Below the pieces are notes generated by a model. The model saw nothing but the letters and a program-made list of their open reading frames with translations. It was not told the DNA's origin and ran no database searches. Source: JAUUSJ01 sp051880475 (lineage in GTDB: Bacteria; Bacillota; Clostridia; Lachnospirales; Lachnospiraceae). Taken from it: a stretch of DNA of 64,000 nt. The position numbers and the translations under genes are program-made. The stretch is taken from NCBI GenBank assembly GCA_051880475.1, contig JBJEOA010000061.1, positions 1-64,000 on the forward strand, in the 5' to 3' direction. This document shows, one piece after another, positions 8,019 to 15,599 of the stretch (the first letter of the stretch is position 1; the number at the start of each line of letters is the position of its first letter).

Positions 8019-9038
8019 TTACAGATACCAGTACCACTGACTGCCAATCTTCCGGGAACCTACATTCATTTCCTGTTTTGCATTTCGAAGGGTCTTTGTC
8101 TTTATGCCCTGCTCCTGTGCCGCCTCTTCTATTTCTTTCTGTGCCTTGTGCCCTTCTTTCAGCTGTTCCTCCAGAAATGCCTTGGCAGCTTTTAATTTCT
8201 GTCCTTTTCCATCGCTGGACAGCAGTTCCGCCACTGTCATGTCACAGGCACCTTCCCAGCGAAATCCGTTCTCTTTATCCAAACGGAATGCAACGGATGT
8301 TCCTTCCGGTGCAAGACTGCTTTTATCGTGTGCCATTACCCGAAGTGTCGGGTCATCCTTTACCCGTCCCACTACCAGTACGCTCCTTGCCGTTGCCTGA
8401 AAATCAATGGAACCAAGCCCCCTGTATGTGGATTTGGAACCGCTGGCTTTATTCATATGACCGATAAGAAGAATGGCACATCCGTATTTCTCTGCCATAT
8501 CCCCCAGCCTTTTCATGACCGGGCGTATCTCGTTTGCTCTGTGCATGTCCACATCCGCTCCCAGATAAGCCTGTATCGGGTCAAGTATCAGCACTTTTGC
8601 ACCGGTTTCCTTTAATGCCTGTTCAATCTTTTCATCTGTCATGGATAATTCCGCTTCACATTCATCGATCACCAGTACCCTGCTGCAGTCTGCTCCTGCT
8701 GCTTCCAGTCTTGGTTTTACCGTATCTGCCAGTCCGTCCTCGGCAGTCTGGTAGATTACATTGACCAGCGTCCGTTCCTTTTCATCACATGGGAGCTTTT
8801 CTCCCTTGGATAAAAGTGCTGCAAGCTGTAACACCATCGTGGTCTTTCCCTCTCCCGGATCTCCCTGTACAATTGTCAGTTTCCCATAAGGTATATAGGG
8901 ATACCACAGCCAGTCCACTTCCTTTGCCTCCACATCATCCATACAGATGAGCTTCAGTTCGGGTTTTGGTCTTCCGGTTCCCTTATATACCGTTTTCTGT
9001 TGAATTTCCCTGTAATCTTTTTCTCTGTCCATACGCAT
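8019..9038 (-). CDS. RepA-like RecA-superfamily ATPase
   Basis: The 339-residue protein contains a Walker A motif GDPGEGKTT near residue 60 and a Walker B-like strand VLILDPIQAYLG near residue 150. LLIGHMNKASGSK and YRGLGSIDFQATARSVLVV follow, the pattern of hexameric RepA/DnaB-like helicases of the AAA_25 group. The C-terminal ~70 residues (KAAKAFLEEQLKEG and after) look like a winged-helix domain ending KIGSQWYWYL, common in this family. It probably unwinds or replicates the excised element at the adjacent repeat field. It lies between the integrase and the mobilization genes, all on the minus strand. Confidence 0.85.
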   Translation of the reverse strand: MRMDREKDYREIQQKTVYKGTGRPKPELKLICMDDVEAKEVDWLWYPYIPYGKLTIVQGDPGEGKTTMVLQLAALLSKGEKLPCDEKERTLVNVIYQTAEDGLADTVKPRLEAAGADCSRVLVIDECEAELSMTDEKIEQALKETGAKVLILDPIQAYLGADVDMHRANEIRPVMKRLGDMAEKYGCAILLIGHMNKASGSKSTYRGLGSIDFQATARSVLVVGRVKDDPTLRVMAHDKSSLAPEGTSVAFRLDKENGFRWEGACDMTVAELLSSDGKGQKLKAAKAFLEEQLKEGHKAQKEIEEAAQEQGIKTKTLRNAKQEMNVGSRKIGSQWYWYL

Positions 9039-9137
9039 ATCCTCCTAAAACTTCTGCTTGTGTATCAAAGGAGCCTTTGCTATACTTATGTTGTGAATAT
9101 TGCTCAGCAAAGGCTTGTCCCTGCTGTCAGTTACATG

Positions 9138-9169
9138 CAGTCCTGTGGTTCCACACAGGACTGTTTTTT
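9138..9169 (+). terminator. Hairpin with T-run at the integrase 3' end
   Basis: CAGTCCTGTG (9138-9147) pairs perfectly with CACAGGACTG (9154-9163), followed by six T on the plus strand. It would stop plus-strand (antisense) transcription entering the integrase gene. It lacks a T-run on the minus strand, so it is not an ordinary terminator for that gene. Confidence 0.55.
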
Positions 9170-10668
9170 CATTCTTTGGAAATACCACCTTCTTTCACAC
9201 TGTTCTTATTTTCTTCCCACAGATACCTTGCACCGTCCAGCATCCAGATAACCGCTTTCAGTATGTTCAGATAATCCGTCTGCATTTCGGCAAGCTCCTC
9301 CTCTGATAATGTCACCTCACCTTTCATTCCGAACTGCTCTCCCAGACATTTCATCTGTTCCTGCATCTGCCGGAGTTCCTCCACCAGGGGATATATGGTC
9401 TCCTTTTTTCCCACCACACAGACCCGGTTGTAAATACAACTCCTTACAAAATAGTCTTTCTTTAACATTCCGCTTGCTTTTATCTTTGCATCAATTTCCC
9501 GTCTCTCATAATCCGAAACCCGGAAACTGATGGTCGGATGTTTGTGTACACCGCTCATACTGCCCCATCCTCCTTTTTTTTCCTCTGTATCCGTTACAAA
9601 TGCCTCATTCAGCATGGTCGCCATCTGTTTCTGTTCTGACGGGAACATGTGTGCATACCGGTAAGTAATGTCTGCACTTTCATGTCCTACCCTGTTGCCT
9701 ATGGCTACTGCTGTAAATCCCATGTTGATAAGAAGGGAAACATGCGAATGCCTCAGATTATGGATACGTATCCTCTTGACACCGCTTGCGGCTGCTCCCC
9801 TGTCCATCTCATGATGAAGATAGGATTTCGAGATTTGAAAAATGCGGTCAGTAGTCTGATAACCGTACAGCATTCCCAGATACTGTTCCAGTTCCCCACA
9901 CAGAAAATCCGGTATGCTCACGTCTCTTTTGCTCTTTGGCGTCTTCGGATCTGTGATCACATCTTTTCCTTTTATCCGTTGATAAGACTTTGTGATGTGG
10001 AGTATCTTGTTTCCGGTGTCTATATCGCCGGGACAAAGTGCCAACAGTTCGCCGCACCTTAATCCGCACCAGTAAAATATCTGAAACGCATAATAGGATA
10101 CCGGTTTATCTTTTACCGCCTCAATGAATTTCAGGTATTCTTCCCTTGTCCAGAAATTCATTTCATCTGCTTTTCCTTTTCCCAGTGGTCCTGCCTTTAC
10201 AACCGGATTGTCCTTTAACTCATAAAACCGCACCGCATGGTTGAACAGTGCAGACAATTCCGATTGAATGGTCTTCAGGTAAGTAGGCTTGAACGGCTTT
10301 CCGTCCGCTCCTTTCAGAGCAGACATCTTATTCTGCCAGGTAATGATGTCCTTCGCCTTAATGTCTTTCATCTTCTTATCCTTAAAATAGGGAAGTATCT
10401 TGCTTTGCACCACCGCTTCTTTTGTGTTCCACGTATTCTCTTTGAGTTTCGGTTTCATATCCATTTCATAGGCCTTCCAAAAATCAGCAAAGGTCATGTC
10501 CAGATTGGACTCTTCCCTCATCCGGAAATGCTGTTCCCACTCCAGTGCCTCTTTTCTTGTTTTAAATCCACGTTTTAATTTACGCTTGTTCTTTCCTGTC
10601 CAGTCATAATAGTGGAACGAAACATACCATGTTCCACGTTCTTCATCTTTATATGCTGCCATACACAT
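9169..10668 (-). CDS. int: Tyrosine recombinase fused to a MobC-like C-terminal domain
   Basis: Residues 1 to about 60 form the AP2-like arm-binding region (TWYVSFHYYDW), followed by a SAM-like core-binding domain. The catalytic domain has the first Arg in GLRCGELLALCPGDI, the HNLRHSH box, GHES, and the Tyr in TYRYAHMF. From about residue 371 (MSGVHKHPTISFRV) an extra 129 residues follow. They begin with a ribbon-helix-helix-like segment, SFRVSDYERREIDAKI, resembling the relaxosome protein MobC, and continue as a helical tail. Normal integrases of this family end near residue 370-400. The gene integrates and excises the element at the guaA att site. The start has no other good candidate; the second Met (MAAYKD) is also possible. 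Confidence 0.9.
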   Translation of the reverse strand: MCMAAYKDEERGTWYVSFHYYDWTGKNKRKLKRGFKTRKEALEWEQHFRMREESNLDMTFADFWKAYEMDMKPKLKENTWNTKEAVVQSKILPYFKDKKMKDIKAKDIITWQNKMSALKGADGKPFKPTYLKTIQSELSALFNHAVRFYELKDNPVVKAGPLGKGKADEMNFWTREEYLKFIEAVKDKPVSYYAFQIFYWCGLRCGELLALCPGDIDTGNKILHITKSYQRIKGKDVITDPKTPKSKRDVSIPDFLCGELEQYLGMLYGYQTTDRIFQISKSYLHHEMDRGAAASGVKRIRIHNLRHSHVSLLINMGFTAVAIGNRVGHESADITYRYAHMFPSEQKQMATMLNEAFVTDTEEKKGGWGSMSGVHKHPTISFRVSDYERREIDAKIKASGMLKKDYFVRSCIYNRVCVVGKKETIYPLVEELRQMQEQMKCLGEQFGMKGEVTLSEEELAEMQTDYLNILKAVIWMLDGARYLWEENKNSVKEGGISKE

Positions 10669-10749
10669 TTCTCCTTTCCGTCTGCAAAGTGGAACAGTAC
10701 GGTTCCACCCTGCACCTGTCCTGAAACTGTCTATTGTTCCAAAAAACTG

Positions 10750-10932
10750 TCAGCCTGCTGCTCCATAAAACTTTTCTTCAAAGAACTTTCTGCTGACTCT
10801 GCCTGCTACGGTAATAAACCCTTTTGCTTCCAGTTCCTCATTCAGCTCACGTACAATGCGGTATGCTTTGGATTTGGAAATTCCAAGCATGTCTGCCACT
10901 TCCTGTGCGGAGACAAAAATACTCTGTTCCAT
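10750..10932 (-). CDS. Small HTH protein, excisionase-like
   Basis: The 60-residue protein is almost entirely a winged helix-turn-helix: VSAQEVADMLGISKSKAYRI, then RELNEELEAKGF and a basic wing ending VSRKFFEEKFYG. Such proteins directly upstream of tyrosine integrase genes act as excisionases or directionality factors. GGAGGTCAC lies upstream of the ATG. It diverges from the XRE regulator across a 232-nt control region. Confidence 0.75.
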   Translation of the reverse strand: MEQSIFVSAQEVADMLGISKSKAYRIVRELNEELEAKGFITVAGRVSRKFFEEKFYGAAG

Positions 10933-11164
10933 AGCTGTGACCTCCTTTCCTTTGTTTGTATCGCAAATTTACATTCGCATATATGTTAATGTTTTGTGAT
11001 ACCCATTATAGTTCGCCTTTTTGTTAATGTCAATATCTTTTTTTATTTTTATTTCGCAAATTTGTTAATTTTCTTCTTTACTTCATCCATTCCATCCCGT
11101 ATAATAAAGTCAGGCAGAATATTTTCTTTTTATCTGTCAATCTGATGAAACGAGGTAATCACAT
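10933..11164. promoter_or_regulatory. Divergent control region between excisionase-like and XRE genes
   Basis: The gap contains TCGCAAATTT twice (about 10962 and 11051) and TGTTAAT in several copies (about 10986, 11023 and 11063). These are probable operators for the XRE regulator and would control both the int/xis unit and the regulator itself. No hexamers match the promoter consensus closely enough to assign. Confidence 0.5.
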
Positions 11165-11749
11165 ATGACCGTTGGTGAAAAAATAAAATATATCCGCACA
11201 TTTCGCGGCATGACACAGCAGCAGCTTGGTGTTGCCATCGGACTGCCTGCAAAGGGAGCAGATAACCGGGTGGCACAATATGAAACGAACTATCGTGTAC
11301 CAAAGAAAGATATGCTTATGGATATCGCTAAGGCACTGGATGTCAATTACATCAATTTCATACCGCCCGTATCCGGTTCCGCAGAAGACATCATGCAGAC
11401 ATTTTTCTGGCTGGATGTGGATAATCCGGATGCACTGCAGTTCTTCCCCATGGTTCCAAGCAAAAAGAAATACGGAACGGGTAAACAGATAAAGGCACAG
11501 TATGATGACAATGACGATATGCCTGCCGTTTCGCCGGTGGGAATGTGGTTCAATTACAATTCGGTCAACGCATTTATGCACGAATGGATGATACACAAAC
11601 AGGAACTTGGTAACGGCGAGATCACCCAGGACGAATACCTGGAATGGAAACTGAACTGGCCGGACACCTGCACCGAACAGGGTACCTCCTGCAAACCATG
11701 TGAACCCAAATATAAATGGAAAAAAAATGACTCCGAAACGGAATCCTGA
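11165..11749 (+). CDS. XRE-family (Cro/cI-like) regulator of the element
   Basis: The N-terminal ~65 residues are a Cro/cI-type helix-turn-helix: GEKIKYIRTFRGMTQQQLG, NRVAQYETNYRVP and IAKALDVNY. The remaining ~130 residues are acidic and aromatic, with CTEQGTSCKPCEPKYKWKK at the end and no domain I recognise. It is the only rightward gene in the element and faces away from the excisionase and integrase genes, the usual place for the switch regulator. A strong terminator follows at 11837-11874. Confidence 0.85.
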   Translation: MTVGEKIKYIRTFRGMTQQQLGVAIGLPAKGADNRVAQYETNYRVPKKDMLMDIAKALDVNYINFIPPVSGSAEDIMQTFFWLDVDNPDALQFFPMVPSKKKYGTGKQIKAQYDDNDDMPAVSPVGMWFNYNSVNAFMHEWMIHKQELGNGEITQDEYLEWKLNWPDTCTEQGTSCKPCEPKYKWKKNDSETES

Positions 11750-11802
11750 AATAATAGAAAATACATGTTTAGAACTTTATTACTCAGTGAATACCTCCAT
11801 AT

Positions 11803-11821
11803 AGGTATCAAAAAGGTATCA
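11803..11821. repeat. Right-end integrase arm-type repeats
   Basis: Two AGGTATCA copies start at 11803 and 11814, 11 bp apart, in the same orientation as the left-end set. They lie about 65 bp inside the right attachment repeat. Confidence 0.6.
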
Positions 11822-11836
11822 CAGAGAAAAGAAAAG

Positions 11837-11874
11837 CCCCACAAACAGCGTATTTACGCCATTTGTGGGGTTTT
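11837..11874 (+). terminator. Bidirectional terminator between the XRE gene and guaA
   Basis: CCCCACAAA (11837-11845) pairs with TTTGTGGGG (11862-11870); an inner GCG/CGC adds to the stem. TTTT follows on the plus strand and GCTTTTCTTTTC follows on the minus strand, so it can serve both converging genes. Confidence 0.85.
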
Positions 11875-11879
11875 GTATA

Positions 11880-13421
11880 CTACTCAAACTCAATCGTTCC
11901 TGGTGGTTTACTCGTCAAATCATACATGACACGATTCACACCTTTAACCTCATTAATGATACGGCTTGTCACTTTAAACAGCACTTCATATGGAATCTGG
12001 GCTGCCTCGGCAGTCATGAAGTCGCTTGTAAGCACTGCGCGGAGTGCGACTGCGTAGTCATAGGTTCTCTCGTCCCCCATGACGCCAACAGAACGCATGT
12101 TTGTAAGGCCAGCGAAGTATTGACCGAGGTCTTTTGCAATGCCTGCCTTCGCTACTTCCTCGCGGTAGATGGCATCTGCCTCCTGAACAATTTTAACTTT
12201 CTCAGCTGTGACTTCACCGACGATACGGATTCCAAGTCCTGGACCTGGGAATGGCTGACGGAATACTAAATGCTCTGGGATTCCAAGCTCTAATCCGGCT
12301 TTTCTTACTTCGTCCTTAAATAGAAGTCGAAGTGGCTCAATAATCTCTTTGAAATCTACAACAGATGGAAGTCCGCCTACATTATGGTGAGACTTGATTA
12401 CTGCGGATTTTCCAAGTCCTGACTCGATGACATCTGGATAAATAGTTCCCTGTACGAGATAATCTACTGCACCGATTTTCTTTGCCTCTTCCTCAAATAC
12501 TCGAATAAACTCCTCACCGATAATTTTTCTCTTTTGCTCTGGTTCTGTCACACCTGCGAGTTTTTTATAATAACGCTCCTGTGCATTGACACGAATGAAG
12601 TTTAAATCGTAGTGACCGTTTGGTCCAAATACTGCCTCCACTTCATCTCCCTCGTCTTTACGAAGTAAACCGTGATCTACAAATACACAAGTAAGCTGTT
12701 TTCCAACAGCCTTAGATAAGAGTACAGCTGCCACGGAAGAGTCAACACCGCCAGATAACGCACAGAGAACTTTTCCATCTCCAACTTTTTCTCGCACGGA
12801 TTTGATTGTCTCCTCAACAAAAGAAGCCATCTGCCAATCACCCTTGCACTCACAAACTTTGAATACAAAGTTTGATAACATTTTCATACCTTCTTGAGTA
12901 TGCATAACTTCTGGGTGGAACTGAGTTGCGTATAATTTCTTCTCTGGATTTGCCATTGCAGCCACTGGACAAACTGGAGTTTTCGCTGTGACAGTAAATC
13001 CTTCTGGAGCTTTTGAAATATAATCCGTATGGCTCATCCAGCAGATTGTTGTCTCAGATACATCACTAAATAATAAATCTGACTGCTCTACTTGTACCTC
13101 TGTTCTTCCGTACTCGCTAACTGGAGCAGTTTCTACTGTTCCGCCGAGTAAATATGTCATAAGCTGAGAGCCATAGCAAATTCCAAGAATTGGAATACCT
13201 AAATCAAATATTTCCTTGCTACAGCGTGGTGATTCTTCTTTATATACACTATTTGGTCCGCCAGTAAAAATGATTCCTTTTGGATTCATTTCTTTAATTT
13301 TATCTAAACTTAAAGTATATGGATGAACTTCGGCATATACATTACATTCTCGGACACGACGAGCGATAAGCTGATTATACTGACCGCCAAAGTCCAAAAC
13401 AATGATCATTTCTTTTTCCAC
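11880..13421 (-). CDS. guaA: GMP synthase (glutamine-hydrolysing)
   Basis: The 513-residue enzyme converts XMP to GMP with glutamine and ATP, the last step of GMP synthesis. The N-terminal class-I glutamine amidotransferase has the Cys nucleophile in GICYGSQ and the His/Glu pair in FHPEV. The ATP-pyrophosphatase domain has the P-loop SGGVDSS near residue 225, and the C-terminal dimerisation domain ends PPGTIEFE. The start is GTG at 13421, with AAGGAGG about 7 nt upstream. The mobile element abuts the stop codon, so the natural terminator has been replaced by the element's own hairpin. Confidence 0.98.
   Translation of the reverse strand: MEKEMIIVLDFGGQYNQLIARRVRECNVYAEVHPYTLSLDKIKEMNPKGIIFTGGPNSVYKEESPRCSKEIFDLGIPILGICYGSQLMTYLLGGTVETAPVSEYGRTEVQVEQSDLLFSDVSETTICWMSHTDYISKAPEGFTVTAKTPVCPVAAMANPEKKLYATQFHPEVMHTQEGMKMLSNFVFKVCECKGDWQMASFVEETIKSVREKVGDGKVLCALSGGVDSSVAAVLLSKAVGKQLTCVFVDHGLLRKDEGDEVEAVFGPNGHYDLNFIRVNAQERYYKKLAGVTEPEQKRKIIGEEFIRVFEEEAKKIGAVDYLVQGTIYPDVIESGLGKSAVIKSHHNVGGLPSVVDFKEIIEPLRLLFKDEVRKAGLELGIPEHLVFRQPFPGPGLGIRIVGEVTAEKVKIVQEADAIYREEVAKAGIAKDLGQYFAGLTNMRSVGVMGDERTYDYAVALRAVLTSDFMTAEAAQIPYEVLFKVTSRIINEVKGVNRVMYDLTSKPPGTIEFE
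11881..11891. repeat. Right attachment-site repeat of the guaA element
   Basis: This copy of TACTCAAACTC reads on the minus strand as the last guaA codons, ending Phe-Glu, plus most of the TAG stop. Insertion at this point rebuilds the guaA end, which is how such elements avoid damaging the target. Confidence 0.75.
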
Positions 13422-13479
13422 GAATTTTCCTCCTTGTATTTTATAATTATTTTTTTATTCTACAATATATTTTTTGTGA

Positions 13480-13640
13480 ACTACTCGGCAACAAGTTACC
13501 AAGCTTCTTGCTTCAACCACTACTGCGTAGGCTACCATATACGGCAACGATACGTCTTACACAGTGTCCACAAGCGTTTGGTTCGGGCTAATTCCATCCC
13601 TACCATACGGATATTTACGCAAATTTCAGTATACGCAATC
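13480..13640 (-). ncRNA. Probable omega RNA / right-end RNA of the IS605 element
   Basis: The DNA from the end of tnpB to the right end reads on the minus strand GGATGGAATTAGCCCG, then ACGCTTGTGGACACTG, then GTAGTGGTTGAAGCAAGAAG, and ends in the RE hairpin and GTAGTTCAC. This layout matches the guide-scaffold RNAs encoded at the 3' end of tnpB genes, recognised from memory of the pattern. The protein partner here lacks most of its nuclease domain. The guide would be the flanking sequence left of 13476. Confidence 0.5.
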
Positions 13641-13980
13641 CTTTCTTTTTTATGTTTATCGCAGCGTTTTGGTCCCGACTCATTGTTAGGCCACAATCGC
13701 ATCGCATAGTACGGATAAACAAATCTTTCATTTTAGGATAAATAGTTCTGCAACAATGACAGATTTGACTTGACAGAAACCACTTATCTACTTTGACAAA
13801 ATATTTGCCACGGTCTGCAAGTTTGGCAAGATTGTCTACTTCTCTAAGATATGGATAATCCTTTTTGTATTTGGCAGGTGTTATAGTAGCAAATCTGCCA
13901 ATAGTTTTATAACTCTCGATTTTGTCAGCAAGCATCAGATTATAGACCTTACGGCAACAGCCAAGGATCTTTCTAAACAT
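13615..13980 (-). pseudogene. tnpB: TnpB with internal deletion of the RuvC core
   Basis: TnpB nucleases are usually 360-430 residues; this frame has 121. Residues 1-50 (MFRKILGCCRKVYNLMLADK and on) match the TnpB N-terminus. The sequence then jumps straight to the C-terminal part: DKWFLSSQICHCC, a zinc-ribbon remnant MRCDCG with Cys-x-Cys instead of Cys-x-x-Cys, and SRDQNAAINI. The first RuvC Asp and the Glu are missing; only the last Asp, in SRDQNAA, remains. The frame stays open across the junction, so an in-frame deletion is likely. No nuclease activity is expected. Confidence 0.85.
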
Positions 13981-14027
13981 GGTCGCTTATTCCATTGTAG
14001 GATATAATCGGTGCTTGATTGCTTTAT

Positions 14028-14441
14028 TCATAGCTGACAGTTCTTTTGCCTTTCTATATATTTGAGAAGATTTTCCTCAGAAGTAGAGCCAATCGTTTCG
14101 CAAAAGTAAGAACCATTCCAAAGCTGTCCTTTCCACAAGGATTTTCTAATCTCTGGAAATTCTCTGAGTAATGTGTTTCCGCTAATCCCTTTTAGATACT
14201 TCACAATCTGTGTAACGGAAATCTTTGGTGGTGCTGATACAAAACAGTGCACATGGTCCCTTTCTCCTACCTTGCAATCAACCACAGTAAAGCCTTTTTC
14301 ATCTGCAATGAATGAAACCAATTCATACAGCCTGTCACAGATTTGAGGTGTGAGTACCTTTCTTCGGTATTTGACACACCAAACGATATGATAATTGATG
14401 TTATATACGCAAGTTCTTGCGTGAATGTATTTATTCTCCAT
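14028..14441 (-). CDS. tnpA: IS200/IS605 Y1 transposase TnpA
   Basis: The 137-residue protein is a full-length Y1 HUH transposase. It has VYNINYHIVWCVKYRRKVL near the N-terminus, the HVHCFVSAPP metal-binding His-x-His near residue 76, and the catalytic Tyr in GSYFCETIGSTSEE near residue 114. It excises and inserts single-stranded circles. A promoter TTGACT-17 nt-TATACA (complement of 14471-14476 and 14448-14453) puts the predicted RNA start at the ATG itself, so the message may be leaderless. The palindrome CGCAAGTTCTTGCG at 14408-14421 lies in the first codons and could limit translation, as RNA structure does in IS200. Confidence 0.92.
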   Translation of the reverse strand: MENKYIHARTCVYNINYHIVWCVKYRRKVLTPQICDRLYELVSFIADEKGFTVVDCKVGERDHVHCFVSAPPKISVTQIVKYLKGISGNTLLREFPEIRKSLWKGQLWNGSYFCETIGSTSEENLLKYIERQKNCQL

Positions 14442-14528
14442 ACGGATTGTATATCATAATATGGTAATAAAGTCAATATTTATAATAATTATTATTAGCA
14501 CATATAGTAATAAATTTTAAGAAAAAAA

Positions 14529-14570
14529 CGGGCTTTCCTCTCGGAGATAAGTCACCGAGAATTCCCGCCC
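14529..14570 (-). terminator. Left-end hairpin of the IS605 element
   Basis: On the minus strand GGGC...TCTCGG, a 10-nt loop, CCGAGA...GCCC forms a nested stem followed by seven T. IS200-type elements carry such a terminator before tnpA to block read-through transcription; that role is inferred here. Confidence 0.65.
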
Positions 14571-14698
14571 AAAGCTCTTAAAATCTCCCTTGAACTTCCA
14601 CTTTCAAAAACTATATTTTTCCAAATCTTTATGAAATTTATAAAAATCAGCTATATTTTATAATCTGTATATGATATAATATTTTTATTATAGAGGAA

Positions 14699-14739
14699 AT
14701 TGCAAAAGTGCAAAGCATGGAGCAATCGGACTTTCATTT
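14699..14739 (+). repeat. 41-bp repeat upstream of the amidase gene
   Basis: This segment matches 15524-15564 downstream of the same gene at 36 of 41 positions. It can fold with ATTGC against GCAAT, a weaker form of the downstream hairpin. It lies within 80 nt of the amidase start. Confidence 0.75.
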
Positions 14740-14776
14740 CCAATGATAACTGCACAAATATAAAAGGAGAATTTTT

Positions 14777-15505
14777 ATGAAAAGATTGAAAAAAATTATT
14801 TATGTATTACTTATCGCCTTCATAGCTACTATCCTCATTTATCCAGCACCTGCAAATGCAGCAAAGGCAAAAAAGAAAACTGTTTTTATTGCCGCTGGTC
14901 ATCAAAAAAGAGGGATTTCTTCCACAGAGCCTCTCGCTCCTGGTTCTAAGCAGAGAAAAGCTAAACTTACTTCTGGCACACAGGGAGTTAAGACAAAGAT
15001 TCCTGAGTACAAAACAAATCTCGCCATTGCGAAGGCAACACAAAAAGAGCTTGAAAAACGTGGATACAAAGTTATTATGTTAAGAACTACAAATGATTGT
15101 GCTTTATCTAATCAGCAAAGAACGCAAAAGGCAAATAAAAGCGGCGCTGATATCCATATATGTATCCACTGTAACTCCTCAACTTCTAGAAAAACAGTCG
15201 GACCTTTAGCTATTGTTCCTTCTAGTTCTAAGTATGTTGGAAAAACTATTTACAGCAAATCTCGCAGTCTTGGAAAATCAATTGTATCTGGAGTTTCAAA
15301 AGCTACCGGTAAAAAAGCATGCAGCACGATTTATTCTAACTATTATACAACTATCAATTATGCAAAAATCCCAACCTTCATCTTAGAATGTGGTTTTTTG
15401 TCTAATCCAACAGAAGATGTTCAGCTCAACTCATCAAGTTATCAAAAGAAACTTGCTACTGGAATTGCTAACGGAGTAGACAGTTATTTTAAGACAAATA
15501 AATAA
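14777..15505 (+). CDS. Secreted N-acetylmuramoyl-L-alanine amidase (Amidase_3)
   Basis: The 242-residue protein starts with a signal peptide (lysines, then a hydrophobic stretch ending PANAAKA). It then has the Amidase_3 fold: FIAAGHQ with the first zinc His, a zinc Glu expected in the central part, ICIHCNSS with the second His, and ILECGFLSNPTED with the catalytic Glu. It cleaves the lactyl-amide bond between muramic acid and the stem peptide. There is no added wall-binding domain. AAAAGGAG lies before the ATG. It is a single-gene unit flanked by two copies of a 41-bp repeat. Confidence 0.93.
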   Translation: MKRLKKIIYVLLIAFIATILIYPAPANAAKAKKKTVFIAAGHQKRGISSTEPLAPGSKQRKAKLTSGTQGVKTKIPEYKTNLAIAKATQKELEKRGYKVIMLRTTNDCALSNQQRTQKANKSGADIHICIHCNSSTSRKTVGPLAIVPSSSKYVGKTIYSKSRSLGKSIVSGVSKATGKKACSTIYSNYYTTINYAKIPTFILECGFLSNPTEDVQLNSSSYQKKLATGIANGVDSYFKTNK

Positions 15506-15521
15506 GGTTATTATAAAAGCC

Positions 15522-15560
15522 CGATTGCAAAAGTGAAAATCATATAGCAATCGGACTTTT
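15522..15560 (+). terminator. Terminator of the amidase gene, second copy of the 41-bp repeat
   Basis: CGATTGC...GCAATCG is a perfect stem around an 18-nt loop, followed by GACTTTTATTT. The core (15524-15564) repeats the segment at 14699-14739. Confidence 0.7.
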
Positions 15561-15599
15561 ATTTATATTTATCTGCGAAGACAAAAACACAAAATAATT

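Larger units (their letters stand above)
84..11891. mobile_element. Integrative mobilizable element inserted at the 3' end of guaA
   Basis: An 11.8-kb block is bounded by an 11-bp direct repeat, TACTCAAACTC, at 84-94 and 11881-11891. The right copy covers the last codons and stop of guaA, so guaA stays intact. GGTATCA repeats spaced 11 bp apart lie inside both ends (196-225, 351-357 and 11804-11821), as expected for integrase arm sites. Inside are an XRE regulator, an excisionase-like protein, a tyrosine recombinase, a RepA-like ATPase, a MobV-type relaxase, TnpV, a restriction-modification pair and a SIR2-like cassette. No type IV secretion genes are present, so it would need a helper for transfer. 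The rep/mob/int half is visibly more GC-rich than the cargo and the chromosome. The guaA 3' end is a well-known integration site; the boundaries here are inferred from the repeats. Confidence 0.85.
13476..14575 (-). mobile_element. IS200/IS605-family element with a deleted tnpB
   Basis: An IS605-type unit with tnpA and tnpB in the same direction. The right end is GTAGTTCAC on the minus strand (complement of 13476-13484), preceded by a CTTGG...CCGAG hairpin typical of these ends. The left part has a stable hairpin at 14529-14570. The element has no terminal inverted repeats, as expected. The exact left boundary is not certain. Confidence 0.75.
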
